From Exiguobacterium acetylicum (lineage in GTDB: Bacteria > Bacillota > Bacilli > Exiguobacteriales > Exiguobacteriaceae): DNA of 64,000 bases. Both the position numbers and the translations under genes were made by a program. The notes under the pieces are model-generated. The model saw only the letters and a program-made list of their open reading frames with translations. It did not search any database and was not told the origin of the DNA. Positions 9,586-18,625 of the stretch are shown here, one piece after another. The stretch lies in contig NZ_CP082333.1 of assembly GCF_019890935.1 (NCBI RefSeq), positions 522,001-586,000 on the forward strand, read 5' to 3'. Position 1 is the stretch's first letter. Every line of letters starts with the position of its first letter.

Positions 9586-10279
9586 TGCTTACGAAATTGC
9601 TAAATTCATTAAAGATGCTAAAAAACAAACACCAGTAAAACTGTACGTCAACGGCGATTTGGCGGGCTTGACGATTGAAGGCGCTACAGCGTTCGGATCA
9701 GATGAATCAAAGATTTTCTTCGCGGATGCAGGACTTGCGGCTACTTTCTTAGAAAAGTATTCAGATCGCATCACGGATGTTCACGTGGAGTATGACCGTC
9801 GCAACAGTGCGGTACCAATGCTTGATACACGTCACTTGAATGCGCGCATCGAGCCAGGTTCATGGATTCGTGATCATGTCGTCATCGGTGACAACGCAGT
9901 CGTCATGATGGGTGCGATCATCAATATCGGTGCATCAATCGGAGATGGTACAATGATTGATATGAATGCTGTCGTCGGTGCACGTGGGACGATCGGGAAA
10001 AACGTTCATGTCGGCGCAGGTGCCGTGGTCGCGGGTGTCCTCGAACCACCTTCAAAAACACCTGTCATCATTGAAGACGGTGTCTTGATTGGTGCAAATG
10101 CAGTCATTCTTGAAGGCGTCAAAGTCGGCAAAGATGCCGTCGTCGCTGCTGGTAGTGTCGTCACAGAAGACGTACCTGCTGGAAGCGTCGTTGCTGGAAC
10201 ACCTGCACGTGTCATCAAACAGAAAGATGCGAAAACAGAAGAGAAGACGCAATTGGTGGATGATTTACGTTCACTCTGA
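9572..10279 (+). CDS. dapH: Tetrahydrodipicolinate N-acetyltransferase
   Basis: 235 residues. It acetylates tetrahydrodipicolinate, committing the cell to the acetylase branch of the DAP pathway used by Bacillus. The DapH N-terminal domain (about 1-85) is followed by left-handed beta-helix hexapeptide repeats (about 95-200, for example [14 protein letters not shown]). The ATG lies 14 nt inside dapB with an AGGAGG before it. The later branch enzymes (PatA-type aminotransferase, DapL deacetylase, DapF epimerase) are not in this window. Confidence 0.95.
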   Translation: MLLTDAYEIAKFIKDAKKQTPVKLYVNGDLAGLTIEGATAFGSDESKIFFADAGLAATFLEKYSDRITDVHVEYDRRNSAVPMLDTRHLNARIEPGSWIRDHVVIGDNAVVMMGAIINIGASIGDGTMIDMNAVVGARGTIGKNVHVGAGAVVAGVLEPPSKTPVIIEDGVLIGANAVILEGVKVGKDAVVAAGSVVTEDVPAGSVVAGTPARVIKQKDAKTEEKTQLVDDLRSL

Positions 10280-10304
10280 TTGACGTCGAAGAGGAGGAAA
10301 ACAC

Positions 10305-11237
10305 ATGGCAGTGGATACACAGTATGGAGAAGCAATTTGGTTAGATGGAGTCTTTCATGATCCGAAAGATGCGAACACGAGCGTCATGTCACATGCGATT
10401 CACTATGGTAGTGGATTCTTTGAAGGAATTCGTGCTTACGCGACACCGGACGGACCGGCGATTTTCCAATTGAAGGAACATATCGAACGTCTCTTCCGCA
10501 GTTGTGCGTATTACCACGTCACGATTCCGTATACGGTTGATGAACTCGTCCAGGCGACGATTGATCTAGTTGCGAAAAACGGATTCGAATCTTGTTATAT
10601 CCGTCCATTCGTGTTCCTCGGTACGCCATGGCAAGCATTGATGGCGAAAGATACGACGGTGCATGTCGGTATCTCTTGCTGGGAGCTTGGGGAATACTTC
10701 GATAAAGGCGCTGGCATCCGTGCCAAAGTCGCATCATACCGCCGCGTCTCATCAACGATGATGCCGATGCAAGCGAAAGCGGCTGCGAACTATATGAACT
10801 CACAACTTCTAAAAGGTGAAGCGATCCGTGATGGATTTGATGAAGCCATCGCACTCGACATGAACGGAAACGTCAGTGAAGCGAGTGTTGCGAACCTCTT
10901 CCTTCTTAAAAACGGAACGATTCATACACCGTCACTTGATTGTTCAGTACTCGACGGTATCACACGCCAAGTCATCATCCGTTTGGCACAAGATCAAGGC
11001 TATCCTGTCGTCGAACGTCACATCGGACGCGATGAGCTGTATGTCGCAGATGAGATCTTCTTAACAGGAACAGCTGCTGAAATCACGAGTGTCGGTGAAA
11101 TCGATCATATCTCGATCAACGGCGGAACACGGAACGTCGCAGATGAGTTGCTCGATCTTTACCGTCAAGCCGTCACAGGTCAATTGCCGCAATATGCGGA
11201 TTGGTTGACGTATGTGACACCCGCTGTCGCAGAATGA
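10305..11237 (+). CDS. ilvE: Branched-chain-type class IV aminotransferase
   Basis: 310 residues, fold-type IV PLP enzyme of the IlvE group. It has the N-terminal HAIHYGSGFFEGIRAY block, the PLP lysine K158 in QAKAAANYMNS, and the GNVSEASVANLFL cofactor-phosphate region. The usual role is reversible transamination of Leu, Ile and Val. Its position inside a lysine operon, between dapH and the racemase-like gene, suggests either coupled aminotransferase supply or a role in the DAP branch, which is inference. AGGAGG precedes ATG 10305; the stop overlaps the next start (ATGA). Confidence 0.9.
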   Translation: MAVDTQYGEAIWLDGVFHDPKDANTSVMSHAIHYGSGFFEGIRAYATPDGPAIFQLKEHIERLFRSCAYYHVTIPYTVDELVQATIDLVAKNGFESCYIRPFVFLGTPWQALMAKDTTVHVGISCWELGEYFDKGAGIRAKVASYRRVSSTMMPMQAKAAANYMNSQLLKGEAIRDGFDEAIALDMNGNVSEASVANLFLLKNGTIHTPSLDCSVLDGITRQVIIRLAQDQGYPVVERHIGRDELYVADEIFLTGTAAEITSVGEIDHISINGGTRNVADELLDLYRQAVTGQLPQYADWLTYVTPAVAE

Positions 11238-12292
11238 CGACGCGTACACTCGTCACGATCGATCGGAAGGCGGTGCGACAGAACGTCGCATCGGTCTTCG
11301 CTCGGTCACGTAAACGTATTTTTGCCGTGGTCAAGAACAATGCGTATAACTTAGGTATGCTCGAGATGGTCGAGACGCTGATGGCATCTGATGTGCATCA
11401 CTTTGCTGTCGCTGAGTTGTATGAAGCCATTGAAATCAAAACGAATTTTCCAGACAGTTATGTACTGGTGATGAATCCGACGGAGGATTTTGAAACAGCA
11501 CGACGTTTCGGAATCGCACTCGGTGTCTCATCGCTAGAATGGCTCGCCCTAAACAGTAAACAGCTGCAGGGAATCGAGTTACATTTGAAGATCAACGTCG
11601 GGATGAATCGTTTTGGTGTCAGTTCGCTTCAAGAGGCGGAAGCTGTTCTTGCGCTTGCGCAAGCAGATTCGCTCGCTTTAACAGGTTTATATACACACTT
11701 TCCGCTTGCCGATGAACCGGATGCGGATCACGATGGACAAGTCGAACGTTTCGTCGCCATTGCCGATGTGTTACGAAAGCGCCATACGTTTACGTATATG
11801 CACTCGGAAAACAGTGCGACGATCGTCAAACACGATCCGCGTCTCGCATTTTGTAACTATGTCCGCCCGGGCATCTTCTTATTCGGCTATTCACCGATTG
11901 AAAAGATGGACTGGCTCGTTCCTTCGCTACGGATGACGACGGAGGTCGTTGAAATTCGCGAAATTGGACCGGGTGAGCATGTGGGATACGGGACGAACTT
12001 TACGAGTGCAGAACCGATGCGGATTGCTATTTTACCCGTCGGCTATGGAGACGGTGTCGTCCGTGGGCGTGCCGCGTTGCCTGTTCACATCAAAGAAAAA
12101 CCTTATCCGGTCATCAATAAATTATTCATGAGTCATACATTCGTCGCTGTCGATGGAACGGTTGAGGTTGGAGACGAGGTCGTGTTATACGGGGATGGCG
12201 TTGAAATTGACGATATCACCCGGACAGGAGCAGCGAACAATTCAGAGCAGATGTGCGCCCGGTCGTGGCGTTTGACGCATCAGTATCTATAA
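11234..12292 (+). CDS. Alanine racemase-family protein of the lysine operon (Alr2-like)
   Basis: 352 residues, fold-type III PLP enzyme. The PLP lysine K34 lies in VVKNNAYNLG, where classical alanine racemases have KANAYGHG. The substrate-side blocks NYVRPGIFLFGY and LPVGYGDG are recognisable. A comparable alr2 gene precedes lysA in the staphylococcal dap operon, so this is a known operon position. Whether it racemises alanine or another amino acid is open because several active-site neighbours differ. ATG 11234 overlaps the ilvE stop; the longer frame upstream lies inside ilvE. Confidence 0.82.
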   Translation: MTTRTLVTIDRKAVRQNVASVFARSRKRIFAVVKNNAYNLGMLEMVETLMASDVHHFAVAELYEAIEIKTNFPDSYVLVMNPTEDFETARRFGIALGVSSLEWLALNSKQLQGIELHLKINVGMNRFGVSSLQEAEAVLALAQADSLALTGLYTHFPLADEPDADHDGQVERFVAIADVLRKRHTFTYMHSENSATIVKHDPRLAFCNYVRPGIFLFGYSPIEKMDWLVPSLRMTTEVVEIREIGPGEHVGYGTNFTSAEPMRIAILPVGYGDGVVRGRAALPVHIKEKPYPVINKLFMSHTFVAVDGTVEVGDEVVLYGDGVEIDDITRTGAANNSEQMCARSWRLTHQYL

Positions 12293-12305
12293 GGAGGAAC
12301 TTATT

Positions 12306-13622
12306 ATGTATGGAAGTCAATACCTGACAGAAGAAAACAACACGTTGCACATCGATGGTGTCGCAGCGACCAATCTTGCAGCACAGTACGGAACACCATT
12401 GTACGTGATGGCAGAGCGGGAGCTGACGGATCGATTAGCGACCGTCCGGGAACACTTCCTTGATAAGTATCCGAACACGTATGCTTCCTTCGCTTCTAAA
12501 GCACTGACGGTTAGTGCCGTATATGAACAAGTCGTGCGTCATGGTCTCGGAATCGATGTCGTTACGGGGGGAGAACTCTTCATCGCTCGTCAATCCGGGG
12601 TTCCGGCAGAACGGATCTATTTCCATGGTTCGAATAAATCAACGGCTGATCTTCAGTATGCCGTCGAGGAAGGTGTCGGACGGATCGTCATCGATCACTT
12701 TGCCGAAATTGCACAACTCGAAGCCATCGCAGCGCAAGCTGGTCAAACGGTCCATGTCCTGATCCGGATCGTGCCACAAGTCATCGGGGGAGCGCATGCG
12801 AAAATCCAGACAGGTGGCGTCGATACGAAATTCGGCTTCTCAACACATGCGTCAGATTACTTGGACGCGATCGAGGCAATTTTAGCATCGGAACATCTGT
12901 CGTTACTTGGCATCCATTGTCATGTCGGTTCGCAAATCCAAGATCCGTCACTGTTCGAACAGACGGCTCGGACGATGATGGGCTTCGTCGAAACGATTCG
13001 TGCGCACCATGGCTTCACAGTCAGCGAAGTCAATGTTGGCGGCGGCTTCGGTATTGCCTATACACAGGACGATCAGCCGCTTGATTTTGAAGCGACGATC
13101 GCACGCGTCATGGACGTGATCGAGACGGAAACGGAGCGACTCGGCATCGAACGTCCACGAATCGGGATCGAGCCAGGGCGCTGGGTCGTTGCGAATGCAG
13201 GAACGACACTGTATACGGTCGGGGCCATCAAAGAAATTGAAGGCGTCAGAACATATCTTTCGGTCGATGGCGGAATGACGGATAACATTCGCCCAGCACT
13301 TTACGGTGCCGTGTATGAAACCGTCATCGCAAACCGGATGAGTGGTGAAACGACTGAAGTGACGGTCGTCGGAGCAGCTTGTGAATCAGGGGATCTCGTC
13401 GCTGAAAAAGCACAGTTGGTCACACCGAATGGTGGCGATACCCTTGCTGTCTTTGGGACAGGAGCGTATAACTTCTCGATGGCAAGCAACTATAACCAGT
13501 TCTTACGTCCGGCACTCGTTTTCGTTCGGGACGGGGAATCCCGTGAAGTCGTCCGTCGACAAACGTATGCGGATTTGATTCAGTGTGATCTTGGGATCAA
13601 CGGTGTCCGATCAGAGTCATAA
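12306..13622 (+). CDS. lysA: Diaminopimelate decarboxylase
   Basis: 438 residues. It decarboxylates meso-DAP to lysine, the last step. The PLP lysine is in YASFASKALT. Further blocks are LGIDVVTGGEL, GIHCHVGSQI, NVGGGFGI, EPGRWVVANAG and CESGDLVAE. It starts 13 nt after the racemase-like gene behind AAGGAGG and ends the operon at a strong terminator. Confidence 0.97.
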   Translation: MYGSQYLTEENNTLHIDGVAATNLAAQYGTPLYVMAERELTDRLATVREHFLDKYPNTYASFASKALTVSAVYEQVVRHGLGIDVVTGGELFIARQSGVPAERIYFHGSNKSTADLQYAVEEGVGRIVIDHFAEIAQLEAIAAQAGQTVHVLIRIVPQVIGGAHAKIQTGGVDTKFGFSTHASDYLDAIEAILASEHLSLLGIHCHVGSQIQDPSLFEQTARTMMGFVETIRAHHGFTVSEVNVGGGFGIAYTQDDQPLDFEATIARVMDVIETETERLGIERPRIGIEPGRWVVANAGTTLYTVGAIKEIEGVRTYLSVDGGMTDNIRPALYGAVYETVIANRMSGETTEVTVVGAACESGDLVAEKAQLVTPNGGDTLAVFGTGAYNFSMASNYNQFLRPALVFVRDGESREVVRRQTYADLIQCDLGINGVRSES

Positions 13623-13691
13623 GAGGTGCGGGGTCAAACGAAAGGACAAAAAAAACCGACGCTATCGCGCCGATTTCATGCATGCGATCTA

Positions 13692-13730
13692 AAGCGATTC
13701 TTCTCTTGAATAGAGAGGGATCGTTTTTTT
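13692..13730 (+). terminator. Terminator of the lysine operon
   Basis: Hairpin with arms near AAGCGAT..CTCT and GAGAG..ATCGTT followed by seven T, between lysA and the convergent deacetylase gene. Confidence 0.8.
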
Positions 13731-13746
13731 GTTGCGATCAGCAGAT

Positions 13747-14742
13747 TCAGTTTGGAATTTTTAAGACTTGTCCAATGAACAATAGGTTCGGATTCGTAAT
13801 GCTGTTTGCCTGCATCAATGCTGTGACGGTGACACCATATCGTGTCGCAATCGAGTAAAGTGTATCACCGGCTTTGACGATATACGTCGTTGTTGGAATT
13901 TTCAAGACTTGACCGACATTCAACAGATTCCAATTCGTGATGTTATTTGCACTCGCGAGGGCAGAGACCGAGACGTTGTATTTACGGGCAATCGAATAGA
14001 GTGTATCGCCAGCTTTGACGGTATACGTCGTACCGGTTGGAGTCGGTGAGCGGAGGAGTTCTGAAATCGTGACGAACGAATAGCCTTTGGCTTTGAGTTT
14101 CGAAATCATCGTCGGCAAGGCGGTCGGTGTTCCTTTTGCACCAGCACCGGTATGCATCAGGATGATTGATCCGGGAACGACTTTTGGTAATACACGATCC
14201 AAGATGGCTGTTGAAGAGATGCCTTTCCAATCCGTCGTATCAATATTCCATTGAATCGTTTTCGTGTAACCTGCCGCCCCAACTGCACTCAACACGTTAC
14301 TATTACTTGCACCGAACGGCGCCCGAAAAATTGGTTTTGTCGTTTTTCCGGTCAAGGACCGGATGAGAGATTCTGTTCGGGATAATTCACTCGTCATCTG
14401 GCTCGCTGTTAGTGTCGTAAAATTCGGATGCGAATACGAGTGATTGCCGATTTGGTGTGTCGGAGAAGCGGTTGCGATGTTTTTGATCGATTGGGGGTGG
14501 TTGGTTGCGCCACTGCCTGTCAAAAAGAAAGTCGCTTTCACTTGGTTACTTTTTAAGATACTCAAGATTTTGGCAATGTTCGTTCCATCTGAACCGTCAT
14601 CAAACGTCAATGCGACGACTTTTTGTGTCGTCGTTCCTTTCGTCACGAACGTAGAGCTCGCTGCATCGACCTGTGAAGGGATTGAAAGTGGACTAAGGAG
14701 AAGTAATCCGATCATCATGATGGTAGGTTTCTTGATGTTCAT
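13747..14742 (-). CDS. Secreted polysaccharide deacetylase with two LysM domains
   Basis: 331 residues. A signal peptide (1-27, cleavage near VDAAS) is followed by a NodB-type deacetylase domain (about 35-235) and two LysM repeats (about 240-285 and 288-331, each beginning [13 protein letters not shown] or similar). Metal and catalytic motifs are present: TFDDGSD, HSYSH and RAPFG. It probably deacetylates peptidoglycan or chitin-like GlcNAc outside the cell, anchored through LysM. AAGGAGG precedes the ATG. It is divergent from the ABC importer operon. Confidence 0.93.
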   Translation of the reverse strand: MNIKKPTIMMIGLLLLSPLSIPSQVDAASSTFVTKGTTTQKVVALTFDDGSDGTNIAKILSILKSNQVKATFFLTGSGATNHPQSIKNIATASPTHQIGNHSYSHPNFTTLTASQMTSELSRTESLIRSLTGKTTKPIFRAPFGASNSNVLSAVGAAGYTKTIQWNIDTTDWKGISSTAILDRVLPKVVPGSIILMHTGAGAKGTPTALPTMISKLKAKGYSFVTISELLRSPTPTGTTYTVKAGDTLYSIARKYNVSVSALASANNITNWNLLNVGQVLKIPTTTYIVKAGDTLYSIATRYGVTVTALMQANSITNPNLLFIGQVLKIPN

Positions 14743-14871
14743 CGTCTAGTACCTCCTTCATCAAAAACATGCTTTACAAGTACTCTTTATTAAGGTATTC
14801 CCTTTATTTTAAAAAAAAGAACTAAGAAATTCCCGTTTTGCAAAGAAATAAAACTAAATTACAGAAAATTT

Positions 14872-14897
14872 GTTTAAACCGTAATCTTTTTGGGAAA
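14872..14897 (+). promoter_or_regulatory. SigmaB-type promoter of the osmoprotectant importer
   Basis: GTTTAA (14872-14877), 14-bp spacer, GGGAAA (14892-14897), an exact fit to the SigmaB consensus. It lies 38 bp before the ATP-binding protein gene. OpuC of Listeria and Bacillus is also SigmaB-controlled. Confidence 0.75.
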
Positions 14898-14935
14898 CCA
14901 TAATATATGGAAATAGTAAAAAGGAGTGAGAAGGA

Positions 14936-16063
14936 ATGATCGAATTCAAAAACGTCGGTAAGCAGTTTAAGGACAATGTCGTCTTGAAAGGCTTATCGCT
15001 CGAGATTCAAAAGGGTGAACTCGTTGTCTTCATCGGACCAAGTGGCTGTGGGAAAACGACGTCACTTAAGATGATCAATCGACTGATCGAACCTTCTTCA
15101 GGCACGATTTTAGTCAACGGGAAGGACATCATGAAGACGGATACGATTGAATTAAGACGTCATATGGGATATGTCATCCAGCAAACAGGCTTGTTCCCTC
15201 ACATGACGGTCCGGGAAAACATTCAATTGATTGCTGGGCTAGAGGGGAAGAACCACGATGAGATGGATCAACGGACAGAACAACTGTTGACGATGGTCGG
15301 GCTTGATCCAAAGCAATTCATCGATCGATATCCGAGCGAACTCAGTGGTGGACAACAACAGCGTGTCGGTTTCGCGCGTGCTCTGATGAATGACCCTGAT
15401 GTCATCTTGATGGATGAGCCATTCAGTGCACTCGATCCCGTTACTCGTAACGATCTACAGGAAGAGCTCTTTAACTTGCAAGAAGAAGTGAAAAAGACGA
15501 TCGTTTTCGTCACCCATGATATGGATGAAGCGATCAAGTTAGCGGATCGGATATGTATCATGCGTGATGGGGAAATCGTTCAGTTCGATACTCCAGAAGA
15601 AATCTTGCGTCATCCAAAAGATGAATATGTCGAATCGTTCATCGGAAAAAATAAAATCTGGAGTAGTCCGGAATACATCAAGGCAGAAGACATCATGATC
15701 GAGGACCCGGTTTCAATCAGTGGCAAACGAACGTTGTTGCAGGGAATTGAAATCATGCGTGGACGCAAAGTCGACAGCTTGTTGATTACCGATCGTGACC
15801 GCGTCTTACAAGGGCTAATTAAGTTGAAGAACATCCAGACGATAGCGGATAAGAGCCAACGGATCGAAGAAGTGATGGAGGGCGAAATCATCGCCGTTAA
15901 TGAACATGATTCATTACTCGACGTTCTTGAAGTCATGAATCAGGAAGAGACTGGTTATCTACCAGTAACGGATGCAACAGGAAAACTCAGAGGGTTGATC
16001 ACGCGTAGTAGCTTACTTTCCGTCTTGAGTGAGCAATTCATTCATGAGGAGGAAGTCCAATGA
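14936..16063 (+). CDS. Glycine-betaine/quaternary-amine ABC importer, ATPase with CBS domains
   Basis: 375 residues, OpuCA/ProV-like. The Walker A is GPSGCGKTT, the signature is LSGGQQQRVGFARAL and the Walker B is VILMDEPFSALD. Two CBS domains (about 250-370) follow, typical of ionic-strength or c-di-AMP-sensing OpuCA-type ATPases. The partner permease-binding protein gene overlaps by 4 nt. A SigmaB-type promoter precedes it, pointing to osmotic or general stress induction. The related EgtV ATPase of ergothioneine importers has the same architecture, so the transported substrate is not settled by sequence alone. Confidence 0.9.
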   Translation: MIEFKNVGKQFKDNVVLKGLSLEIQKGELVVFIGPSGCGKTTSLKMINRLIEPSSGTILVNGKDIMKTDTIELRRHMGYVIQQTGLFPHMTVRENIQLIAGLEGKNHDEMDQRTEQLLTMVGLDPKQFIDRYPSELSGGQQQRVGFARALMNDPDVILMDEPFSALDPVTRNDLQEELFNLQEEVKKTIVFVTHDMDEAIKLADRICIMRDGEIVQFDTPEEILRHPKDEYVESFIGKNKIWSSPEYIKAEDIMIEDPVSISGKRTLLQGIEIMRGRKVDSLLITDRDRVLQGLIKLKNIQTIADKSQRIEEVMEGEIIAVNEHDSLLDVLEVMNQEETGYLPVTDATGKLRGLITRSSLLSVLSEQFIHEEEVQ

Positions 16064-17643
16064 ACGGATTCTTTGATTATGTAAAAAATAATACCGATCA
16101 GATTGGTGATTTATTGCTAGAGCACTTACAGCTGACAGTCTTTGCCGTCGTCATCGCGGTCGTTCTCGGGATTCCGATCGGGATTCTGATCACCCGTTAC
16201 CAAAAGTTTGCGAAGCCTGTCCTTGCGCTGACGAGCGTCGTGCAGGCCGTTCCGAGTCTTGCTTTACTCGGTTTCTTGATTCCGTTCATTGGTATCGGAT
16301 CGACACCAGCGATCATCATGGTCGTGCTTTATTCACTCTTGCCAATCGTTAAAAATACGTACACGGGTCTCTCGAGCATTCCAGGGGACACGCTCGAAGC
16401 AGCCAAAGGAATTGGTTTAACGGATCGACAAATCCTCAGTAAGGTTCAGATTCCACTTGCTTTGCCGATCATGATGGCAGGGATTCGAATTTCAGCCGTT
16501 ACAGCTGTTGGTTTGATGACGATTTCAGCATTCATCGGTGCCGGTGGTCTTGGTTATCTCGTCTTCTCGGGTATTCAAACGGTTGATAATAACCAGATTC
16601 TCGCCGGAGCAATTCCAGCAGGTATTTTAGCTCTTGTCATCGACTTCGTCGTCAGTCGGATTGAATACTCCGTGGCGCCAAATGGGATTCCACTTGCAGA
16701 TGGTCGAATCAAGAATAAGGCACGGAAGCGTCGCAAGGCGATGCCAGCTGGACGTAAGATCGCGATCGCAAGTATCGTCTTCTTGTTAATCGGTGGAACG
16801 GTCGCGTACTCTTTCCTCAAGGAAGATAAGATTGTCATCGGATCGAAGAACTTTACGGAACAATTGATTCTCGGAAATATGTTAGCGGATTTAATCGAAG
16901 ATAAAACGGATTTGGAAGTCGAACGTCAATTGAACCTCGGGGGGACGAAAGTCGCTTACGGGGCACTTGAAAAAGGGGAAATTGACGCGTATGTCGAGTA
17001 CACAGGTACTTTGTTGATTGACGTGCTCAAGCAAGACGTCGAGACGGATCCGGAAACGGTCTATGCAAAAGTCGGGAAGATGATTCCTGAGAAAAGTCAG
17101 GTCGACGTCCTTGACCCAATCGGTTTCAACAATACGTACGCCCTTGCCATGACAAAAGAAGATATCGAAAAATATGACTTGAAGACGGTATCAGACATGT
17201 CAAAAGTCAGTGATCGTTTGATTCTCGGATCAACAATCGAATTTGCGAACCGGGAAGATGGTTATCTTGGTCTGAAGAAAAAGTATCCGGACATGAAATT
17301 CCAAGATGTACAACCAGTCGATGGAGGACTCCGTTATACAGCATTGACGAATGGTCGAACGAACGTCATCGATAGCTTCTCAACAGATGGTTTGTTACAA
17401 AAATTCGATTTGACAGTGCTAGAAGACGATAAAAAATTCTTCCCACCATACTATGCGGTACCGCTTGTTCGTCAAGAAACACTTGAAGAACATCCGGAGC
17501 TGAAGAAAGTCCTCAACACGTTAAAAGATAAAATTACGGATGAGAAGATGCAAGAATTGAATTACAAAGCAGATGTCGAGAAACAGCGCCCTGAAAAAGT
17601 CGCGCGTGATTTCTTGATCGAAGAAGGATTAATTTCAAAATAA
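16060..17643 (+). CDS. ABC importer permease fused to its substrate-binding domain
   Basis: 527 residues. The N-terminal half (about 1-210) is a ProW/OpuCB-like permease with 5-6 membrane segments and the coupling motif EAAKGIGLTDRQILSKVQIP. After a basic linker and a further membrane segment (about 228-248) comes an OpuCC-type binding domain (about 255-527; KIVIGSKNFTEQ, EYTGTLL). Such permease-binding fusions include glycine-betaine/choline importers, the BilE system and EgtU for ergothioneine. The ligand here is likely a quaternary amine, exact identity unknown. It is translationally coupled to the ATPase and followed by a terminator. Confidence 0.9.
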   Translation: MNGFFDYVKNNTDQIGDLLLEHLQLTVFAVVIAVVLGIPIGILITRYQKFAKPVLALTSVVQAVPSLALLGFLIPFIGIGSTPAIIMVVLYSLLPIVKNTYTGLSSIPGDTLEAAKGIGLTDRQILSKVQIPLALPIMMAGIRISAVTAVGLMTISAFIGAGGLGYLVFSGIQTVDNNQILAGAIPAGILALVIDFVVSRIEYSVAPNGIPLADGRIKNKARKRRKAMPAGRKIAIASIVFLLIGGTVAYSFLKEDKIVIGSKNFTEQLILGNMLADLIEDKTDLEVERQLNLGGTKVAYGALEKGEIDAYVEYTGTLLIDVLKQDVETDPETVYAKVGKMIPEKSQVDVLDPIGFNNTYALAMTKEDIEKYDLKTVSDMSKVSDRLILGSTIEFANREDGYLGLKKKYPDMKFQDVQPVDGGLRYTALTNGRTNVIDSFSTDGLLQKFDLTVLEDDKKFFPPYYAVPLVRQETLEEHPELKKVLNTLKDKITDEKMQELNYKADVEKQRPEKVARDFLIEEGLISK

Positions 17644-17650
17644 ACAGATA

Positions 17651-17684
17651 GAGCCGAGGCGGGAATCCGCTTCGGCTCTTTTGG
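17651..17684 (+). terminator. Terminator of the ABC importer operon
   Basis: Hairpin GAGCCGAGGCGG / CCGCTTCGGCTC followed by TTTT. Confidence 0.88.
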
Positions 17685-17738
17685 TATGCGCGCTGACGCG
17701 CTATATCGTTTTGGAAAATACGTAATCAAGTGATTAAA

Positions 17739-17792
17739 TTATTTTTTGATGCGACTAGCGAGCCAAGCGCGAACAGTGCGTTGCTGAATCAT
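17739..17792 (-). CDS. Possible 17-residue basic microprotein
   Basis: A short frame encoding MIQQRTVRAWLASRIKK. Its ATG overlaps the stop of the 61-residue gene upstream as ATGA, and that gene's last codons supply a purine-rich AGAGGAAG at RBS distance. The peptide is an amphipathic arginine/lysine-rich helix candidate. No family is recognised and it may be chance; alternatively it is the true C-terminus of the upstream gene reached by a frameshift. Confidence 0.3.
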   Translation of the reverse strand: MIQQRTVRAWLASRIKK

Positions 17793-17974
17793 ACACGTTC
17801 TTCCTCTCGGTTTAATGTTCCAAGGCGGTGCTCGGCATCTTTAACGATACGTGCTTGAATCTCGACTGTCAACCAATCCGTTTCCGATTCGGGTAACGTC
17901 GGCAAACCGTAACTTGGGTTATTCGTAGATGAAAACAAATCAGACATGATGCGTTCTTCGTATACTGGAATCAT
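17789..17974 (-). CDS. Small acidic protein of unknown function
   Basis: 61 residues starting MIPVYEERIMSDLFSS, rich in Glu, Ser and Thr, with no membrane segment. ATG 17974 is chosen because GAGGGG lies 7 nt before it; an upstream in-frame ATG has no RBS. No family is recognised. It stands alone on the minus strand between the importer operon and the carbonic anhydrase-like gene. Confidence 0.6.
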   Translation of the reverse strand: MIPVYEERIMSDLFSSTNNPSYGLPTLPESETDWLTVEIQARIVKDAEHRLGTLNREEERV

Positions 17975-18085
17975 GTAAAATCCCCTCTCTGTGTCTTGAT
18001 TCATCTCTTACACCTTTAGTGTACGAAAGAAATGTAAAGACGGAAGAGGGGAGGTGTTAAGAACCCGTGAACTTTGTAAACGTTC

Positions 18086-18625
18086 TCACAAACTTGTCAA
18101 ATCCTCTGTGATGGCTTCACAACTGTCAGCATACTGCTGCCCTCGTTTCACGTATTTTCGGACTGTCCGTTCCATGATGAATCGATCATGGTCACTGATA
18201 TCCCGGACGATTTTTGCAGGAACCCCCATGACCATCGCGCCGGCAGGTACCTTCATTTTTGGCGGCACAAGACTTCCCGCAGCAACGAATGCTCCTTCTC
18301 CGATTTCGGCTTCATCGAGGATCGTCGCCGACATTCCGATTAACGCTCCTTTTCGAATGATTCCGCCATGAATCATCGCCATATGACCAATCGTCACTTC
18401 ATCTTCAATGATGGTCGGATATCCTTCATATTGATGAATCATCGAACCATCTTGGATGTTGACGCGTTCCCCGATGTGAATCGGACCTTCGTCTCCCCGG
18501 ATGACCGTATTGAACCAGACAGATGAGTCTTTTCCGATCGTGACCTCTCCGATGACTTTAGATCCGTCCGCTAAATAAACGGATGGATCGATGTTTGGAA
18601 CAAGTGAACCGACACGATATTTCAT
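18086..18625 (-). CDS. Gamma-class carbonic anhydrase-like hexapeptide protein
   Basis: 179 residues, a left-handed beta-helix protein resembling B. subtilis YtoA and the Cam/PaaY group. Zinc-ligand candidates are the histidines in GSMIHQYEGYP and TIGHMAMIHGG. Members of this family are trimeric, and only some show carbonic anhydrase activity, so the function is provisional. ATG 18625 is preferred, with GAGGGGG 8 nt upstream; the longer frame adds seven charged residues. It is divergent from ade. Confidence 0.87.
   Translation of the reverse strand: MKYRVGSLVPNIDPSVYLADGSKVIGEVTIGKDSSVWFNTVIRGDEGPIHIGERVNIQDGSMIHQYEGYPTIIEDEVTIGHMAMIHGGIIRKGALIGMSATILDEAEIGEGAFVAAGSLVPPKMKVPAGAMVMGVPAKIVRDISDHDRFIMERTVRKYVKRGQQYADSCEAITEDLTSL

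Noticed and set aside
14800-14830. Possible SigmaB promoter (GTTCTT-N14-GGGAAT) before the LysM deacetylase gene
   Set aside because: The -35 matches only half the consensus and sits in an A/T tract likely to give chance hits.
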